From assembly GCA_022316685.1 (NCBI GenBank), contig JAKJHU010000531.1, positions 62,001 through 126,000 on the forward strand: a DNA stretch of 64,000 nucleotides, in the 5' to 3' direction. The notes beneath the pieces were generated by a model that was given only the letters and a program-made list of their open reading frames with translations, did not search any database and was not told where the DNA came from. The stretch is from Progne subis subis. Taxonomy: Eukaryota > Chordata > Aves > Passeriformes > Hirundinidae. The translations under genes and the position numbers were made by a program. Numbering within the stretch: the first letter of the stretch is position 1; each line of letters begins with the position of its first letter. Positions 1-11,715 of this stretch are shown here, in pieces.

Positions 1-627
1 GTACGCAAGAAGCTGTTAGAAGCAGAAAACAGCAGACAGCCATGCAAAACCTCTCAGCAATTCCCTGTTCCCGAGAAGCAGGGATTCCCTGATTCCATAC
101 TAGATTCTGCTCCTCAAACCCCCCCATCGTCCTTATACCCTCCTCTCCCACCTGTTTTCCCTCAGCAAGATGCACCTTTTTCCTCTTGGGGCTCTGGCCA
201 CGTGGATGAGACCCTGGGGGGCTCGCAACATGCGGTCAGCCCTGATAGCGGACGACGTTGTATTCCTCCTCCCCACTATCCCTTACCCCCAATCCCCGTC
301 CCAACTCCATCTCTCTCACCCAATCCCCCACCCCACCCTTTTCCCCAGTGCCTCCCCTCTCCCTCCCAGCAGCCGCGCGAAGGGGGAGGGTCCCTTGCAA
401 TCACCAGTGCCAGCGTGGCCGCGGGGATAGATAGTGAAGGGCGGCTGCCAGCCCGCAGCACCGGAGGGGGGGGGGGGGGGAGCGCCCCCTCGCAGCAAGG
501 GCTAAGGAGCAGCCTAGCCTGGGGCCCCAGGGGAGGAGGGAGGAGCTGCCTGTTGCTGGACCCCAGGGAGGGGGTGGGACAACACCCTCTGGCTGCCTGG
601 GCAATAGAGATGCAGCAGGATTTTTAG
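1..627 (+). pseudogene. ERV A gag, N-terminal proline-rich part
   Basis: Open from the first base to a stop at 625-627 (209 codons), continuing a Gag that starts outside the window. The segment is proline-rich and carries two candidate late-budding motifs: LYPPL (about codons 47-51), matching the ALIX-binding LYPxL form, and PPHY (about codons 88-91), matching the PPxY form bound by NEDD4-type ligases. A run of 15 G at 466-480 encodes polyglycine. The frame is lost close to the stop: the bases after about 610 read as Gag-like sequence in another frame, so a frameshift separates this part from the capsid part. Late-motif function is inferred from family knowledge only. Confidence 0.65.
466..480 (+). 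repeat. Poly-G run of 15
   Basis: Uninterrupted G homopolymer inside the proline-rich part of ERV A gag. Such tracts slip during replication and sequencing, so nearby frame changes should be treated cautiously. Confidence 0.95.
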
Positions 628-749
628 CAACTCAGAATAATGATCAGCAAGGCATTCCATCTGTAGCTCCTGTAGTATATGTAGGCAAAAGACGTGCGTA
701 AAGAGTATCTGCCTTTTTCATACCAAGATAAAAAAAAGAGCTGTGTAAA

Positions 750-1615
750 ATGCAGAAACAATTTGGGAGATCCAGTGAAATATTTAAGGGCATGATGAAA
801 GCTACCTTCAGTTCAAATGAGATGGTACCCAGTGACATTAAAGATTTATTCAGATGCCTATTAACTCCCTCAGAGTATGACCTATGGGAAGGATTATGGA
901 AAAAAGCTTTGAAAACAGTATTGCAGGAAATTCAGCCAACTCCTGATGCTCAGGACAGCGATGACAATGACATCACACATGATCATTTGTGCGGTGAAGG
1001 TGATTTATCTAGTGCAAATGAGCAAATTCGGTTGTTATCCAAGTCAGTTTTAGATAAGATCTGTAATGCTGCAGAAAAGACTTTTTATCAGATTCCATCA
1101 ACTGAGATAAAGACCAGTTGTGTTAACATTAAACAGTTTCCTTCAGAGAATTTCTTGCAGTTTGTGGACCGTCTGAGAAGTCAAGTGGAAAGACAAGTGC
1201 AAGACCCAGTGGTACAGGCAGAATTGATTAAGGAGATGGCTCAGAGGAATGCTAATGAGACCTGTCGTAGAATCATTCTTAGCCTTCCCTTTGACCCATT
1301 GCCTAGTCTCGCACAGATGATAGAAGCCTGTACCAGGAGAGCGGAACTTTTCAGTGCACCTGAAAGGAATCCAGGACTGACACACCCAAAGCCTGTGGCA
1401 GCTGCAGCACCAGGAGCAAGGAGGCAACCAATATCATCAGACCAGCTGCAGCACATCATCTGCCACTGCTGCAAAAGGCCAGGACACTTTGCCAAGGCCT
1501 GCCATGAAAACCAGAAACGCAAGTCCAAAAATCAAAAAAAAACTGAATTCACAGCGCAGCCCAGATTTTATCTCCTTGATGCGCCAAGAAAGAAACTTAC
1601 AAGGCCATACCCTGG
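750..1615 (+). pseudogene. ERV A gag, capsid and nucleocapsid part
   Basis: Retroviral capsid C-terminal region and nucleocapsid. The segment around codons 130-145 (IKQFPSENFLQFVDRL) has the major homology region layout with the conserved Q, F and R/L positions. A single zinc knuckle of the form C-x2-C-x4-H-x4-C follows (CHCCKRPGHFAKAC), then a basic tail. The frame runs into the LTR of provirus 1 at 1616; across the insertion it resumes at 8172 and ends at a stop at 8236-8238. The ATG at 750 is probably internal rather than the true start, since capsid-like sequence in this frame begins without an upstream start. Interrupted by insertion and by the upstream frameshift. Confidence 0.8.
1611..1615. 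repeat. Left target-site duplication of provirus 1 (CCTGG)
   Basis: CCTGG immediately before the TGTCC start of the 5' LTR; the same five bases follow the 3' LTR at 8167-8171. A 5-bp duplication agrees with class III (ERV-L) integration. Confidence 0.93.
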
Positions 1616-2272
1616 TGTCCTAGGATAACTTTATGATGCTTGTATCCCCAATCGTCTGTTCTGTTTGTGCTGTATATTGAGTCCTGTGCCTTTAAGACTG
1701 GTTCTAAGAGCAAGGAGAAGCTCGGAGTTTGTTTTGAGAAAACTGTCTGACTCCTCCACATTCTTCTCCGGCTGGGGTGTTTGGCGGAGGCTTGGAGAGA
1801 CTGCAGGACAGAGATCTTTTTGCTTTTAGTTAGTTTCAGCTAGCTAGGGCAGAGAAGTTCCCTGGACTGTTTTTTTCCTTTTTCTTGGAACTGTTTAAAC
1901 CTGCTCTGGACTGAAAACCCAGGGGAGCACTGGGGGCTGCACCTGCGGCCCACCGGGCCCTGGACCTCGGCATTTTCCAGCAGCGCCGGAGGGACTGGGA
2001 CTGATGAGAGACTGAGAGAGAGCTGAGCTACACCCATGGCAAGGACTTTCTCAATTTGCCATCTCACTCCAGAAGGAGAGGTTTTATTGTTTCATATTAT
2101 TCATTCTTTATACTTGTATGCACGTCATTTGCTTAGTAAAATAGTTTTTTCCACTTTCCTCCAAAAAGGTTTTTTTTTTCCGGACTGGTTGGAGGGAGGG
2201 GCCACTTGGGTTTGCTTCCCAGAGGGATCCTATATAGGGGTTTTCCCCCAAATTTGTCTACAAACCAGGAGA
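1616..2272 (+). repeat. 5' LTR of ERV-L-like provirus 1
   Basis: Starts TGTCCTAGG; the matching 3' copy ends GGACA, here mutated to GGAGA. Length 657 bp, equal to the 3' copy. No canonical AATAAA was found in the part I read; a T-rich stretch and a GGGTTTTCCCCC block lie near the end. Confidence 0.93.
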
Positions 2273-2282
2273 TACCCTTAAT

Positions 2283-2300
2283 TGGCGCCCACTGCGGGGC
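2283..2300 (+). promoter_or_regulatory. Primer-binding site, tRNA-Lys(1,2)-like
   Basis: TGGCGCCCACTGCGGGGC, 10 nt after the LTR end. From memory of tRNA 3' ends it matches the tRNA-Lys(1,2) site at 15 of 18 positions. The spacing is longer than the usual 0-5 nt, and mammalian ERV-L is named for tRNA-Leu. Confidence 0.75.
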
Positions 2301-2385
2301 ACTAGAGAGTGGAAAAAACTTGTATTGATTATTATTATCTGCATTTTTTGTTGTCCTTTGGGTAGGGATTAAACAGACAGTAGCC

Positions 2386-4173
2386 ATGTTGCTTCTTGAA
2401 GTCCTAACGTCTCTTAGAATGGAGTCTTTTCTGCATTTCTGTTCCCTAGGCTTTTTGGAGGTCTTAATACCTTTCTGGTCCCTAGGTTTGTTTTCCTACC
2501 CAGAAATAGCTCCAATATTGTCCCTAACATACAGCTTTTACACTAGGGATGCACAAATTAGAATAGTTATTTTGCTGGGTTCGGTGATTATGGTTTACAA
2601 AAAGCTTATAAAGATACTGGAGTTTGTTCTGGGTATGTTCAGTTTATGGTTCTTTCATCCTACCCTGCGTCCTAGTTCCAGCAGCATGTTTTGGGCATTT
2701 ATCAATAATTGCACCCAGTTTGTTAAAGGAGGAGTAGGGGATGAGGCTCTTCAGCCTCCTTTTTCCTTCTTCTCTTTTGAGTCAGTTACATCACTTTTGG
2801 AGAATGTTCAGGGTCTCCTGAATGTTAAAGACCCCACCTCCCTGGTATTTCACCTGGTGACTTTCCTCTATATAGTTTATAGCTTTTCTAGAATGAGTCA
2901 CACACTGCTAAACACTGTAGGGCAGCAGATAGAGGCAAGGGAGCAGGGAGATAAATCAGTCACTCAGGCTGCAGCCAACCCCACAGCCATTCAGGCTGCA
3001 GCTAAACAAGACAGTGAGGCTAAGACACCGGCAGTTGCTGCAGTAAAGAAGGGAAAGAAGCACACGGACAAAACCGATCGACCAGTAGATGATGATTCAG
3101 GTGAAGGATCCTCAGTGCCTCCTGACACCCAGTCAGGAGTCAAACCAACTGACACACAGTCAGAAGCTGAAGCAACTGATGATACGCAGTCAGAAGCTGA
3201 ACCAACTGATACAAAATCGGAAGCCCAACCAACTGGTACAAGATCAGGAGCCCAACCAACTGCTACAAGATCCGGAGATACTATTGAGTCCTTTTCCCTG
3301 AAGGACCTTCGTGGCCTAAGAAAGGATTATACTCGACGACCTGATGAATCTATAATTAGTTGGTTAGTCCGTCTTTGGGATGCTGCAGGCGAGGCTACAA
3401 TACTGGATGGCACTGAAGCAAGACATCTTGGATCCCTATCACATGATCCAGTTATTGACCAAGAGATGATGAGAGAGGTTAGCCCTTGCAGTCTCTGGGA
3501 ACGGGTCCTGGGAAGTGTGGCACAAAGATATCTGTGTGCCGACGATCTCTATCTGCAGCAAACTCAGTGGAAAACCATTGAACAAGGGATTCAGCGCTTA
3601 AGAAAAATGGCAGTAGCAGAGATTGTCTTCTCAGATGACCTAAACACTAGGAACCCCGACTTGGTACCGTGTACACCTGTAATGTGGCGAAAACTTGTAC
3701 GACTTGGGCCACAAGAATACTCCTCTGCTTTAGCAATAATGAAGCGGGATGAGACAGAGGAGACTGTGCTGGATATGGCGAAGAAGCTCCAAACATATGC
3801 AGATGCCGTGCATGGTCCAACACATGCAAGAATCGCAGCTTTGGAAACACAGGTGCGGGGATTAGCAGACAAGGTGGAGGAGAATCTCTAAGAACTCAAG
3901 GAGAACATTCTCCAGATCTCTGCAGTACAAGTTAGGGGCTCTGGCACCACATGGAAACGTTCCCTAGATAGAGAGGGAAAAGACATCCCACGGGCTAAGC
4001 TGTGGGTCCTCCTGCGTGAATGTGGAGAAAACATGAAAAGATGGGATGGAGAATCTACTGATGCTATGACACAACGGCTGCGTGAATTGTTGGATGGCAA
4101 GACTGTGAGAGGAAGTTCTAGCAAGAAGGAAGCAGCTCCAGTTACCCAGGGAAATAGGGATAATCAGGCTTAG
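2386..4173 (+). pseudogene. ERV-L-like gag, provirus 1 (premature stop)
   Basis: Gag reading frame of 596 codons from ATG 2386 to the UAG at 4171-4173, broken only by TAA at 3889-3891; provirus 2 has AAA there. Layout: about 115 N-terminal residues with several membrane-like hydrophobic stretches, a charged linker, a nine-residue Thr/Ser/acidic repeat (six copies, about 3112-3278), then a helical region with Trp-rich motifs and a coiled-coil-like segment. No CCHC zinc knuckle is visible. The final UAG is followed in frame by pol, suggesting stop readthrough. The assignment as Gag rests on position and on the partner pol, not on a recognised capsid motif. Confidence 0.8.
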
Positions 4174-7100
4174 AGGGGCCCTGACTCTAGCCAGGTAGAG
4201 GCTAGGGAAAACCGTGTTTTTTGGACTGTGTGGATTCGTTGGCCTGGCACATCAGAACCACAAAAATATGAGGCCTTAGTTGACACTGGTGCACAGTGCA
4301 CATTACTCCCATCAAGACATGTGGGGGAAGAATCTGTTTCCATTGCTGGTGTGACAGGGGGTTCACAAGATTTTACTTTGGTGGAAGCTGATGTGAGTCT
4401 GACTGGAAATGAGTGGAAGAGACACCCTATTGTGACTGGCCCAGAGGCTCCGTGCATTTTGGGCATAGACTTCCTCCGAAATGGGCATTTCAAAGACCCG
4501 AAGGGATTTAGGTGGGCATTCGGGATAGCAGCTGTAGAGACAGGGGATGTTAAGCAGTTGAATACCTTGCCTGGACTATCAGAGAACCCATCTGCTGTAG
4601 GTCTTCTGAAGGTGGAAGAGCAACAAGTGCCAATTGCCACTTCAATAGTGCATCGCCGACAGTACAGAACAACTCGAGATGCTATGATCCCCATCCACAA
4701 GATGATCCGTGAGCTGGAGACCCAAGGGGTGGTCAGCAAAACCCACTCACCCTTCAACAGCCCCATCTGGCCTGTGCGCAAGTCTGACAGAGAATGGAGA
4801 TTGACTGTGGATTACCGTGCTTTGAACGAAGTGACTCCACCATTGAGCGCTGCTGTGCCGGACATGCTAGAACTCCAGTACGAGCTGGAGTCCAAGGCAG
4901 CAAAATGGTACCCCACAATTGACATTGCTAACGCATTTTTCTCCATTCCTCTGGCTGCAGAATGCAGGCCTCGGTTTGCTTTCACCTGGAGGGGCGTGCA
5001 GTACACCTGGAACCGACTGCCCCAGGGGTGGAAACACAGCCCCACCATCTGCCATGGACTGATCCAGGCTGCACTGGAAAAGGGTGAGGCTCCGGAACAT
5101 CTACAGTACATTGATGACATCATTGTGTGGGGAAACACAGCAATAGAAGTGTTTGAGAAAGGAGAGAAGATCATCCAGATTCTCCTAAAAGCTGGCTTTG
5201 CTATCAAGAAGAGCAAAGTTAAGGGACCTGCTCGAGAGATCCAGTTTCTAGGAATAAAGTGGCAAGATGGAAGGCGTCAGATTCCCACTGAGGTCATCAA
5301 CAAGATCACAGCAATGTGTCCACCAACCAACAAAAAGGAAACACAAGCTTTCCTAGGCGCCATAGGTTTCTGGAGAATGCACATTCCTGAGTACAGCCAG
5401 ATTGTGAGCCCTCTCTACCTGGTCACCCGCAAGAAGAATGATTTCCACTGGGGCCCTGAACAGCAACAAGCCTTTGCCCAGATCAAGCAGGAGATCGCTC
5501 ATGCAGTAGCCCTTGGCCCAGTCAGGACGGGACCAGATGTGAAGAACGTGCTCTACTCAGCAGCCGGGAACAATGGCCTGTCCTGGAGCCTTTGGCAGAA
5601 GGTGCCCGGGGAGACTCGGGGCCGACCACTGAGATTCTGGAGCCGAAGCTACAGAGGATCTGAAGCCAACTACACTCCAACAGAGAAGGAAATCTTGGCC
5701 GCCTATGAAGGAGTTCAAGCTGCCACAGAGGTGATTGGCAGAGAAGCACAACTCCTGCTGGCACCTCGACTACCGGTGCTGGGGTGGATGTTCAAAGCAG
5801 AAGTTCCCTCTACCCACCATGCCACCAATGCCACATGGAGCAAATGGATTGCCCTCATCACTCAGCGCACCCGCATTGGAAACCCAAATCGCCCTGGGAT
5901 TCTGGAAATAATTACAAACTGGCCGGAAGGTGAAAACTTTGGTCTCATGGATGAAGAGGAGCAGGAACAAGTGACACGTGCTGAAGAAGCTCCACCATAC
6001 AACCAACTGCCAGCAGAAGAAACACGCTATGGTTTTTTTCACTGACGGTTCCTGCCGTATCGTAGGGATGAAACGAAAGTGGAAAGCAGCCGTATGGAGC
6101 CCCACACGACAGGTTGCACAAGCCACTGAAGGAGAAGGTGGGTCAAGCCAGCTTGCTGAACTCAAAGCTGTTCAACTGGCCCTGGACATTGCTGAAAGAG
6201 AGAAGTGGCCAAAGCTCTACCTCTACACTGATTCGTGGATGGTAGCCAATGCTCTGTGGGGATGGCTGGAGAAGTGGAAAAAGGCCAATTGGCAGCGTAG
6301 GGGAAAACCAATCTGGGCTGTTGATGAGTGGAAAGACATTGCCACTCGGGTAGAGAAGCTACCTGTCAAAGTCCGTCATGTAGATGCCCATGTCCCCAAG
6401 AGTCGGGCTAATGAGGAGCACCGAAACAACGAGCACGTAGATCAAGCTGCAAAGATAGAGGTGTCAAAGATAGACTTAGATTGGCAACACAAGGGAGAGT
6501 TGTTGCTAGCTTGATGGGCCCATGATGCCTCAGGCCATCAGGGCAGAGATGCCACCTATAAGTGGGCACAAGACCGAGGGGTGGATCTAACCATGGACAG
6601 TATTTCTCAGGTTATCCATGACTGTGAGACGTGTGCTGCCATCAAACAGGCCAAGCGGGTGAAGCCCCTATGGTATGGCGGGCGATGGTCCAAGTATAAG
6701 TATGGGGAAGCCTGGCAGATTGGCTACATCACCCTTCCCCAAACCCGCCAAGGCAAGCGCTATGTGCTGACCATGGTGGAAGCCACCACTGGATGGCTGG
6801 AGACCTACCCTGTGCCTCACGCTACTGCCCGGAACACCATTCTAGGCCTTGAAAAGCAAGTTCTTTGGAGGCATGGTACCCCTGAGAGGATTGAGTCAGA
6901 CAATGGAACTCATTTCAAGAACAGCCTCATCAACAACTGGGCTAGAGAACATGGCATTGAGTGGGTGTACCATATCCCCTATCATGCACCAGCTTCAGGG
7001 AAGGTAGAAAGATACAATGGACTGCTAAAAACCACCCTGAAAGCACTGGGTGGGGAATCATTCAAAAATTAGGAGCAGCATCTAGCAAAGGCCACCTGGT

Positions 7101-7357
7101 TAGTTAACACCCGAGGTTCCACCAACCGAGCAGGCCCTGCCCAGTCTGAGCCCCTACATATAGTAGATGGAGAGAAAGTCCCAGTAGTACATGTAAGAGG
7201 TTTGTTAGGGAAGACAGTTTGGATCAATTCTGCTTCAAGTACAGAGGATCCCATCCGTGGGATTGTCTTTGCTCAAGGGCCAGGCTGCACATGGTGGGTA
7301 ATGCAGAAAGATGGAACCACACGATGTGTACCCCAGGGAGATTTGATTGTTGGGTGA
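4174..7357 (+). pseudogene. ERV-L-like pol, provirus 1 (PR-RT-RNase H-IN)
   Basis: In frame after the gag UAG. Protease active site is DTGAQ (about 4282), RT has LTVDYRALNE, WYPTIDIANAFF and YIDD (about 5108-5119), followed by RNase H (FTDGS) and integrase with an HHCC zinc motif. Compared with provirus 2: a 1-bp insertion in a T run near 6032-6038 shifts the frame, TGA at 6512-6514 replaces Arg, TAG at 7070-7072 replaces Trp, and the first integrase catalytic Asp is Gly (WQIGY, about 6721). End TGA 7355-7357. No dUTPase or env was seen after integrase. Confidence 0.9.
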
Positions 7358-7492
7358 GAACCGTGTGTAATTATCGTTGTGTGCTAAATAGTACTGCCAC
7401 TGTATGTAACTGTATATTGCATATTGTTTTTTATATAGATATATGTGTGTGTAGAGCTAGAGTATATATTAGTTTTAGTAAATTGACAATAT

Positions 7493-7509
7493 GGGGATAA
7501 GGGGTGGAA
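7493..7509 (+). promoter_or_regulatory. Polypurine tract of provirus 1
   Basis: GGGGATAAGGGGTGGAA directly before the 3' LTR; primes plus-strand DNA synthesis in retroviruses. The same tract is present in provirus 2. Confidence 0.8.
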
Positions 7510-8166
7510 TGTCCTAGGGTAACTTTATGATGCTTGTATCCCCAGTCGTCTGTTCTGTTTGTGCTGTATATTGAGTCCTGTGCCTTTAAGACTGGTTCTA
7601 AGAGCAAGGAGAAGCGCGGAGTTTGTTTTGAGAAAACTGTCTGACTCCTCCACATTCTTCTCCGGCCGGGGTGTTTGGCGGAGGCTTGGAGAGACTGCAG
7701 GACAGAGATCTTTTTGCTTTTAGTTAGTTTCAGCTAGCTAGGGCAGAGAAGTTCCCTGGACTGTTTTTTTCCTTTTTCTTGGAACTGTTTAAACCTGCTC
7801 TGGACTGAAAACCCAGGGGAGCACTGGGGGCTGCACCTGCGGCCCACCGGGGCCTGGACCTCAGCATTTTCCAGCAGCGCCGGAGGGACTGGGACTGATG
7901 AGAGACTGAGAGAGAGCTGAGCTACACCCATGGCAAGGACTTTCTCAATTTGCCATCTCACTTCAGAAGGAGAGGTTTTATTGTTTCATATTATTCATTC
8001 TTTATACTTGTATGTACTTCATTTGCTTAGTAAAATAGTTTTTTCCACTTTCCTCCAAAAAGGTTTTTTTTTTCCAGACTGGTTGGAGGGAGGGGCTACT
8101 TGGGTTTGCTTCCCAGAGGGATCCTATACAGGGGTTTTCCCCCAAATTTGTCTCCTAACCAGGACA
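7510..8166 (+). repeat. 3' LTR of ERV-L-like provirus 1
   Basis: 657 bp, TGTCCTAGGG to CCAGGACA, nearly identical to 1616-2272 and to the LTRs of provirus 2. Confidence 0.95.
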
Positions 8167-8171
8167 CCTGG
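8167..8171. repeat. Right target-site duplication of provirus 1 (CCTGG)
   Basis: Perfect match to 1611-1615; ERV A gag sequence continues from here. Confidence 0.93.
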
Positions 8172-8218
8172 CAAATGTCTCTCTCTTAACAAAAAAGGGG
8201 GACGGCAGGTCACAGGGT

Positions 8219-8968
8219 GTGGGGCTACAGAAAAATAAAAATGTCAAATGTTCAACTAACAAGGTATGGCAGCCGCGAGGCCGATATAGGCTCGTGACTA
8301 CCAAAGGTTTTCATTTCAGATCTACTGATTGGACAGTAATTACAGTGGACCTGCAAAACATTTCACAGGACATGAAGGTTAACCACATGGAACCGAACAG
8401 TGAGTATTTTGTTATTGGGGACACAGCATACACACCCTTGGAGGTTGAGGTATCTCCCATGACCATTAAGGGAAAGATAACAGGCCTCATGCTGTTGGCA
8501 CGCTGCATGCACCCACCATTCTACCTGGTAGAGGGGCAAGTTCTTGCCCAGGCCATTCCTATTCCAGCAGAGATCCTAGCGGATGGAAAATCACCAGAAG
8601 TCTACTGGGCGGAGGTGGTGGGGGAGAACAAACCTTCTCTGGCATGTAACTTAGCCCGTGGGTCAGACTGCCTCCATGTGGAGGGGGTGCTCGACTCCGG
8701 CGCGGACGTTACCGTTATACCTGAGAGCATGTGGCCATCTCATTGGGAGTTGCAACCTGTGGCAGGCAAACTTCAGGGCATAGGAGGAATCACAATGGCA
8801 AAAATCTCAAAAAACATAGTGCAAATTGATGGACGTGACGGGAAATTGGCAAATGTCCGTCCATTCGTTGCTGAATATAAGGCTCCCTTATAGGGGAGAG
8901 ACACCATGTCACAGTGGGGAGTCCAATTGGTCATTCCTAAGACACCCCAGGATTTTTGGAAATAGCCA
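8219..8968 (+). pseudogene. ERV A protease with upstream dUTPase-like region
   Basis: Aspartic protease of ERV A. The active site is DSGADVTVIP (about 8696-8725). The conserved C-terminal GRD...SQWG helix follows after a stop at 8891-8893, so the protein is truncated in this copy; its frame stays readable to about 8969. About 140 residues precede the active site, with a segment rich in beta-strand-like residues (KGKITGLML, PPFYLVEGQ) in the place where betaretroviruses carry dUTPase; I cannot see its catalytic motifs, so this is tentative. The frame is +1 relative to gag here, not the -1 expected for betaretroviral gag-pro frameshifting, so an indel is likely. Confidence 0.75.
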
Positions 8969-11663
8969 CTGTGGAGCGCCCTACCCACAAACTAAAGTGG
9001 TTGGGCAATAACCCAAGATGGGTAGCACAGTGGCCATTGAGTAAAGAGAAGCTCCAGGTGCTTGAGGAGCTTATGGAGGAGCAGGTGGCTCAAGGTCACC
9101 TCGAAGAGACAACAAGCCCTTGGAATTTCCCAGTCTTTGTAATAAAGAAACCGGGAAAGGACAAGTGGAGGTTGCTCCATGACCTCTGAGAAATAAACAA
9201 AATTATAGAGGACACAGGACCACTCCAACCAGGGATGCCTTCTCCAACAATGCTCCCTCGAGACTGGCAATTGGCTGTTTTAGATATCAAAGATTGTTTC
9301 TTCCAAATTCCTCTACACCCAGAAGATGCCCCACGGTTTGCATTCTCGATTCCTACCATTAATCGAGAAGCCCCAATGAAGAGATATCACTGGAAAGTAC
9401 TTCCCCAAGGTCTGAAATCTAGTCCTTTCATATGCCAACAGTACATAGCCTCATTACTGCCATCGGTACATGCCAAGAGAAAGGATGCCATCATCCTTCA
9501 CTACATGGATGATCTACTCGTGTGTGCCCCCAATGATTCTATACTCCAACACACGCTTGGCCTAGTGGTTAAGCTTTTAACCTCTGCTGGATTTCAATTG
9601 CAGGAAGATAAAGTTCAAAGGATGCCACCTTGGAAGTACCTGGGTCTACAAATAGCTGCAAGGACCATTGTTCCACAGAAATTGGAAATTGAGTGTAATC
9701 CCAAAACCCTAGCGGATCTCCACTCCTTGTGTGGGTCTTTGAATTGGATAAGACCTTGGCTAGGCCTCACAAATGAAGATTTAGACCCTCTCTTCAATTT
9801 ATTGAAGGGGGAGAAGGAGCTGGCTTCTCCCAGGGAACTGACCCCAGAGGCAAAGACAGCAATCAAAAAGGTACAGAAAGCCTTATCAGAGAGGCAGGCT
9901 CATCGATGTGAGCCAAACATACCTTTCCAATTCATTGTTCTAGGAAAACTGCCACATTTGCATGGTTTGATTATTCAATGGCTTGAGGGGCAGAGAGATT
10001 CACTCTTGATCATAGAGTGGGTCTTCCTCTCTCACCAAAGATCCAAGACCATCACTGAGCCACAAGAGCTGATAGCTCAACTGATTTGGAAGGCAAGGCT
10101 GAGATTGTGTGAACTGGCTGGTTGTGACTTTACATGTATTCACCTTCCGGTCAAACTTTCTAAGGAGGGAAGGAACTCTCCCAAGAGATTGACCAAAGAG
10201 ATGTTTGAGCATTTGCTCCAGAGCAATGCCAGTCTCCAGTTATCACTGGACAGCTACAGGGGACAAATATCAGTCCATGCCCCGTCTCACAAGTTGCTCA
10301 ATGAGGAATTCCACCTCATTCCTCGTGAGAAGAGGAGTCGGAGACCACTCAAGGCTCTCACAGTGTTCACGGACGCATCTGGGGCTTCCCACAAGTCGGT
10401 GATGACTTGGAGAAATCCTCAGACTCAGTGTTGGGAAGCTGATGTGGAGTTTGTGGAGGGATCCCCCCAAGTGGCTGAACTAGCCGCAGTGGTAAGAGCC
10501 TTTGAGAAGTTCTCGGAACCAATTAATTTGGTAACAGACTCTGCTTATGTGGTGGGGGTAGTGTCCAGAGCGGAGCAGGCTGTGCTCAAAGAAATTGACA
10601 ATGAACATCTCTTCAGATTGCTTTCAAGGCTAATTTATTTAATTTCTCATCGAGAACATCCGTTCTATGTGATGCATGTCAGATCACACACTGATTTGCC
10701 AGGTGAAATTGCAGAGGGGAATCATCAGGCAGATTCCCTTGCTGCACCAGTTGAAAAAGCACCTCTCCCTGGTATCTTCCAACAGGCAAAGCTGAGTCAC
10801 CAACAATACCATCAGAATGTGCCAGGCCTGATCCGTCAGTTCCAGCTAACACGGAGCCAGGCTCGAGCCATTGTGGCCACCTGTCCCAACTGCCAGGTCC
10901 AAGCGATGCCATCGATGGGTATGGGAGTTAACCCCCGGGGGCCTTGGCAGTTGTGAGGTATGGCAGACAGACATCACGCACATTCCTAGTTTTGGACGCC
11001 TCAAATATGTTCATGTAAGCATTGACACACATTCAGGGGGCAGTGTATGCCTCTGCCCATGCAGGAGAAAAGACTGATCATGCCAAGAAACACCTAGTGC
11101 AAGCTTTTTCAGTGTTGGGGATTCCAAAACTGATAACGGCCCAGTGTATGCATCCAAGGAGTTCCTGGAGTTTGTCCAGCAGTGGGGAGTGGAACATAAA
11201 ACTGGCATCTCTCACTCCCCCACAGGTCAAGCTGTGGTTGAGCGAGCACATCAGACGCTCAAACAGGTCCTGGCTAGACAGAGTAGTACAACTGTGTGGA
11301 TGTCTCCACATGAGAAACTCTGCAAAGACATGTTTACCATCAATTTTCTGAACTGTTCATTTGAAAACGAGTCCACCAGTGGTACGCCATTTTAACAGTG
11401 GCAATCAGTTCAAATTGTCTCAGCGTCCACCGGTCATGATTAGGGATCCAGAAACTTGGGAAACCAAAGGTCCCTATGAGCTTGTGACCTGGGGTCGTGG
11501 CTATGAGTGCGTGGCCACTCCCTCAGGCCCTCGGTGGATTCCCCAGAAGTGGGTGAAACCTTTTGTCCCTAAAAATCCAGCTCCTGCAGAAGGGGATAAG
11601 AGGCAAGTAGCCGTTGCCTCCAAAAGAAGACGCCGCCAGATGGAGGAAAAAGAATCTTCCTAG
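8956..11663 (+). pseudogene. ERV A pol: RT, RNase H, integrase
   Basis: Beta-type polymerase. RT starts near 8956 (ERPTHKLKW), has stop TGA 9187-9189 where Arg is expected, then an open frame to 10956 with VLDIKDCFFQIPL, the YMDD motif (9502-9513), RNase H (FTDASG near 10365; TDSAYV near 10535) and the integrase zinc motif (HQQYH...CPNCQ). A frameshift near 10935-10950 moves the rest to other frames: the first catalytic Asp is in WQTDITHIP, the second in TDNGPVYASKEF, the Glu in AVVERAHQTLK. A basic C-terminal domain ends with KRRRRQMEEKESS at 11663. At least four frame changes and one stop: non-functional. Confidence 0.88.
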
Positions 11664-11715
11664 ATGTGGACTCCTTCCGGCAGAAACCGAAACTTTTAAC
11701 ATGTTTTAGAAATGT

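Larger units (their letters stand above)
1616..8166 (+). mobile_element. ERV-L-like provirus 1, complete, no env
   Basis: Full-length 6551-bp provirus with two 657-bp LTRs, primer-binding site, gag, pol, polypurine tract and perfect 5-bp target duplications. It has no env; only about 130 bp lie between the pol stop and the polypurine tract. The RT region (LANAFF/IANAFF-type motif, YIDD) resembles class III ERV-L elements. The two LTRs differ at about 15 sites by eye (about 2%), so the insertion is fairly recent. The gag has one premature stop; pol has one frameshift, two stops and loss of an integrase catalytic Asp, so this copy is dead. A sister copy is at 57017-63685. Confidence 0.93.

Noticed and set aside
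7363..7509. Small env or accessory gene after ERV-L-like pol
   Set aside because: Only about 130-150 bp of AT-rich sequence lie between the pol stop and the polypurine tract in both copies; open frames there run into the LTR and have no domain.
8172..8238. A canonical -1 slippery heptamer at the ERV A gag-pro boundary
   Set aside because: A-rich runs are present but none fits X-XXY-YYZ in the gag frame, and protease is in the +1 rather than the -1 frame in this copy.
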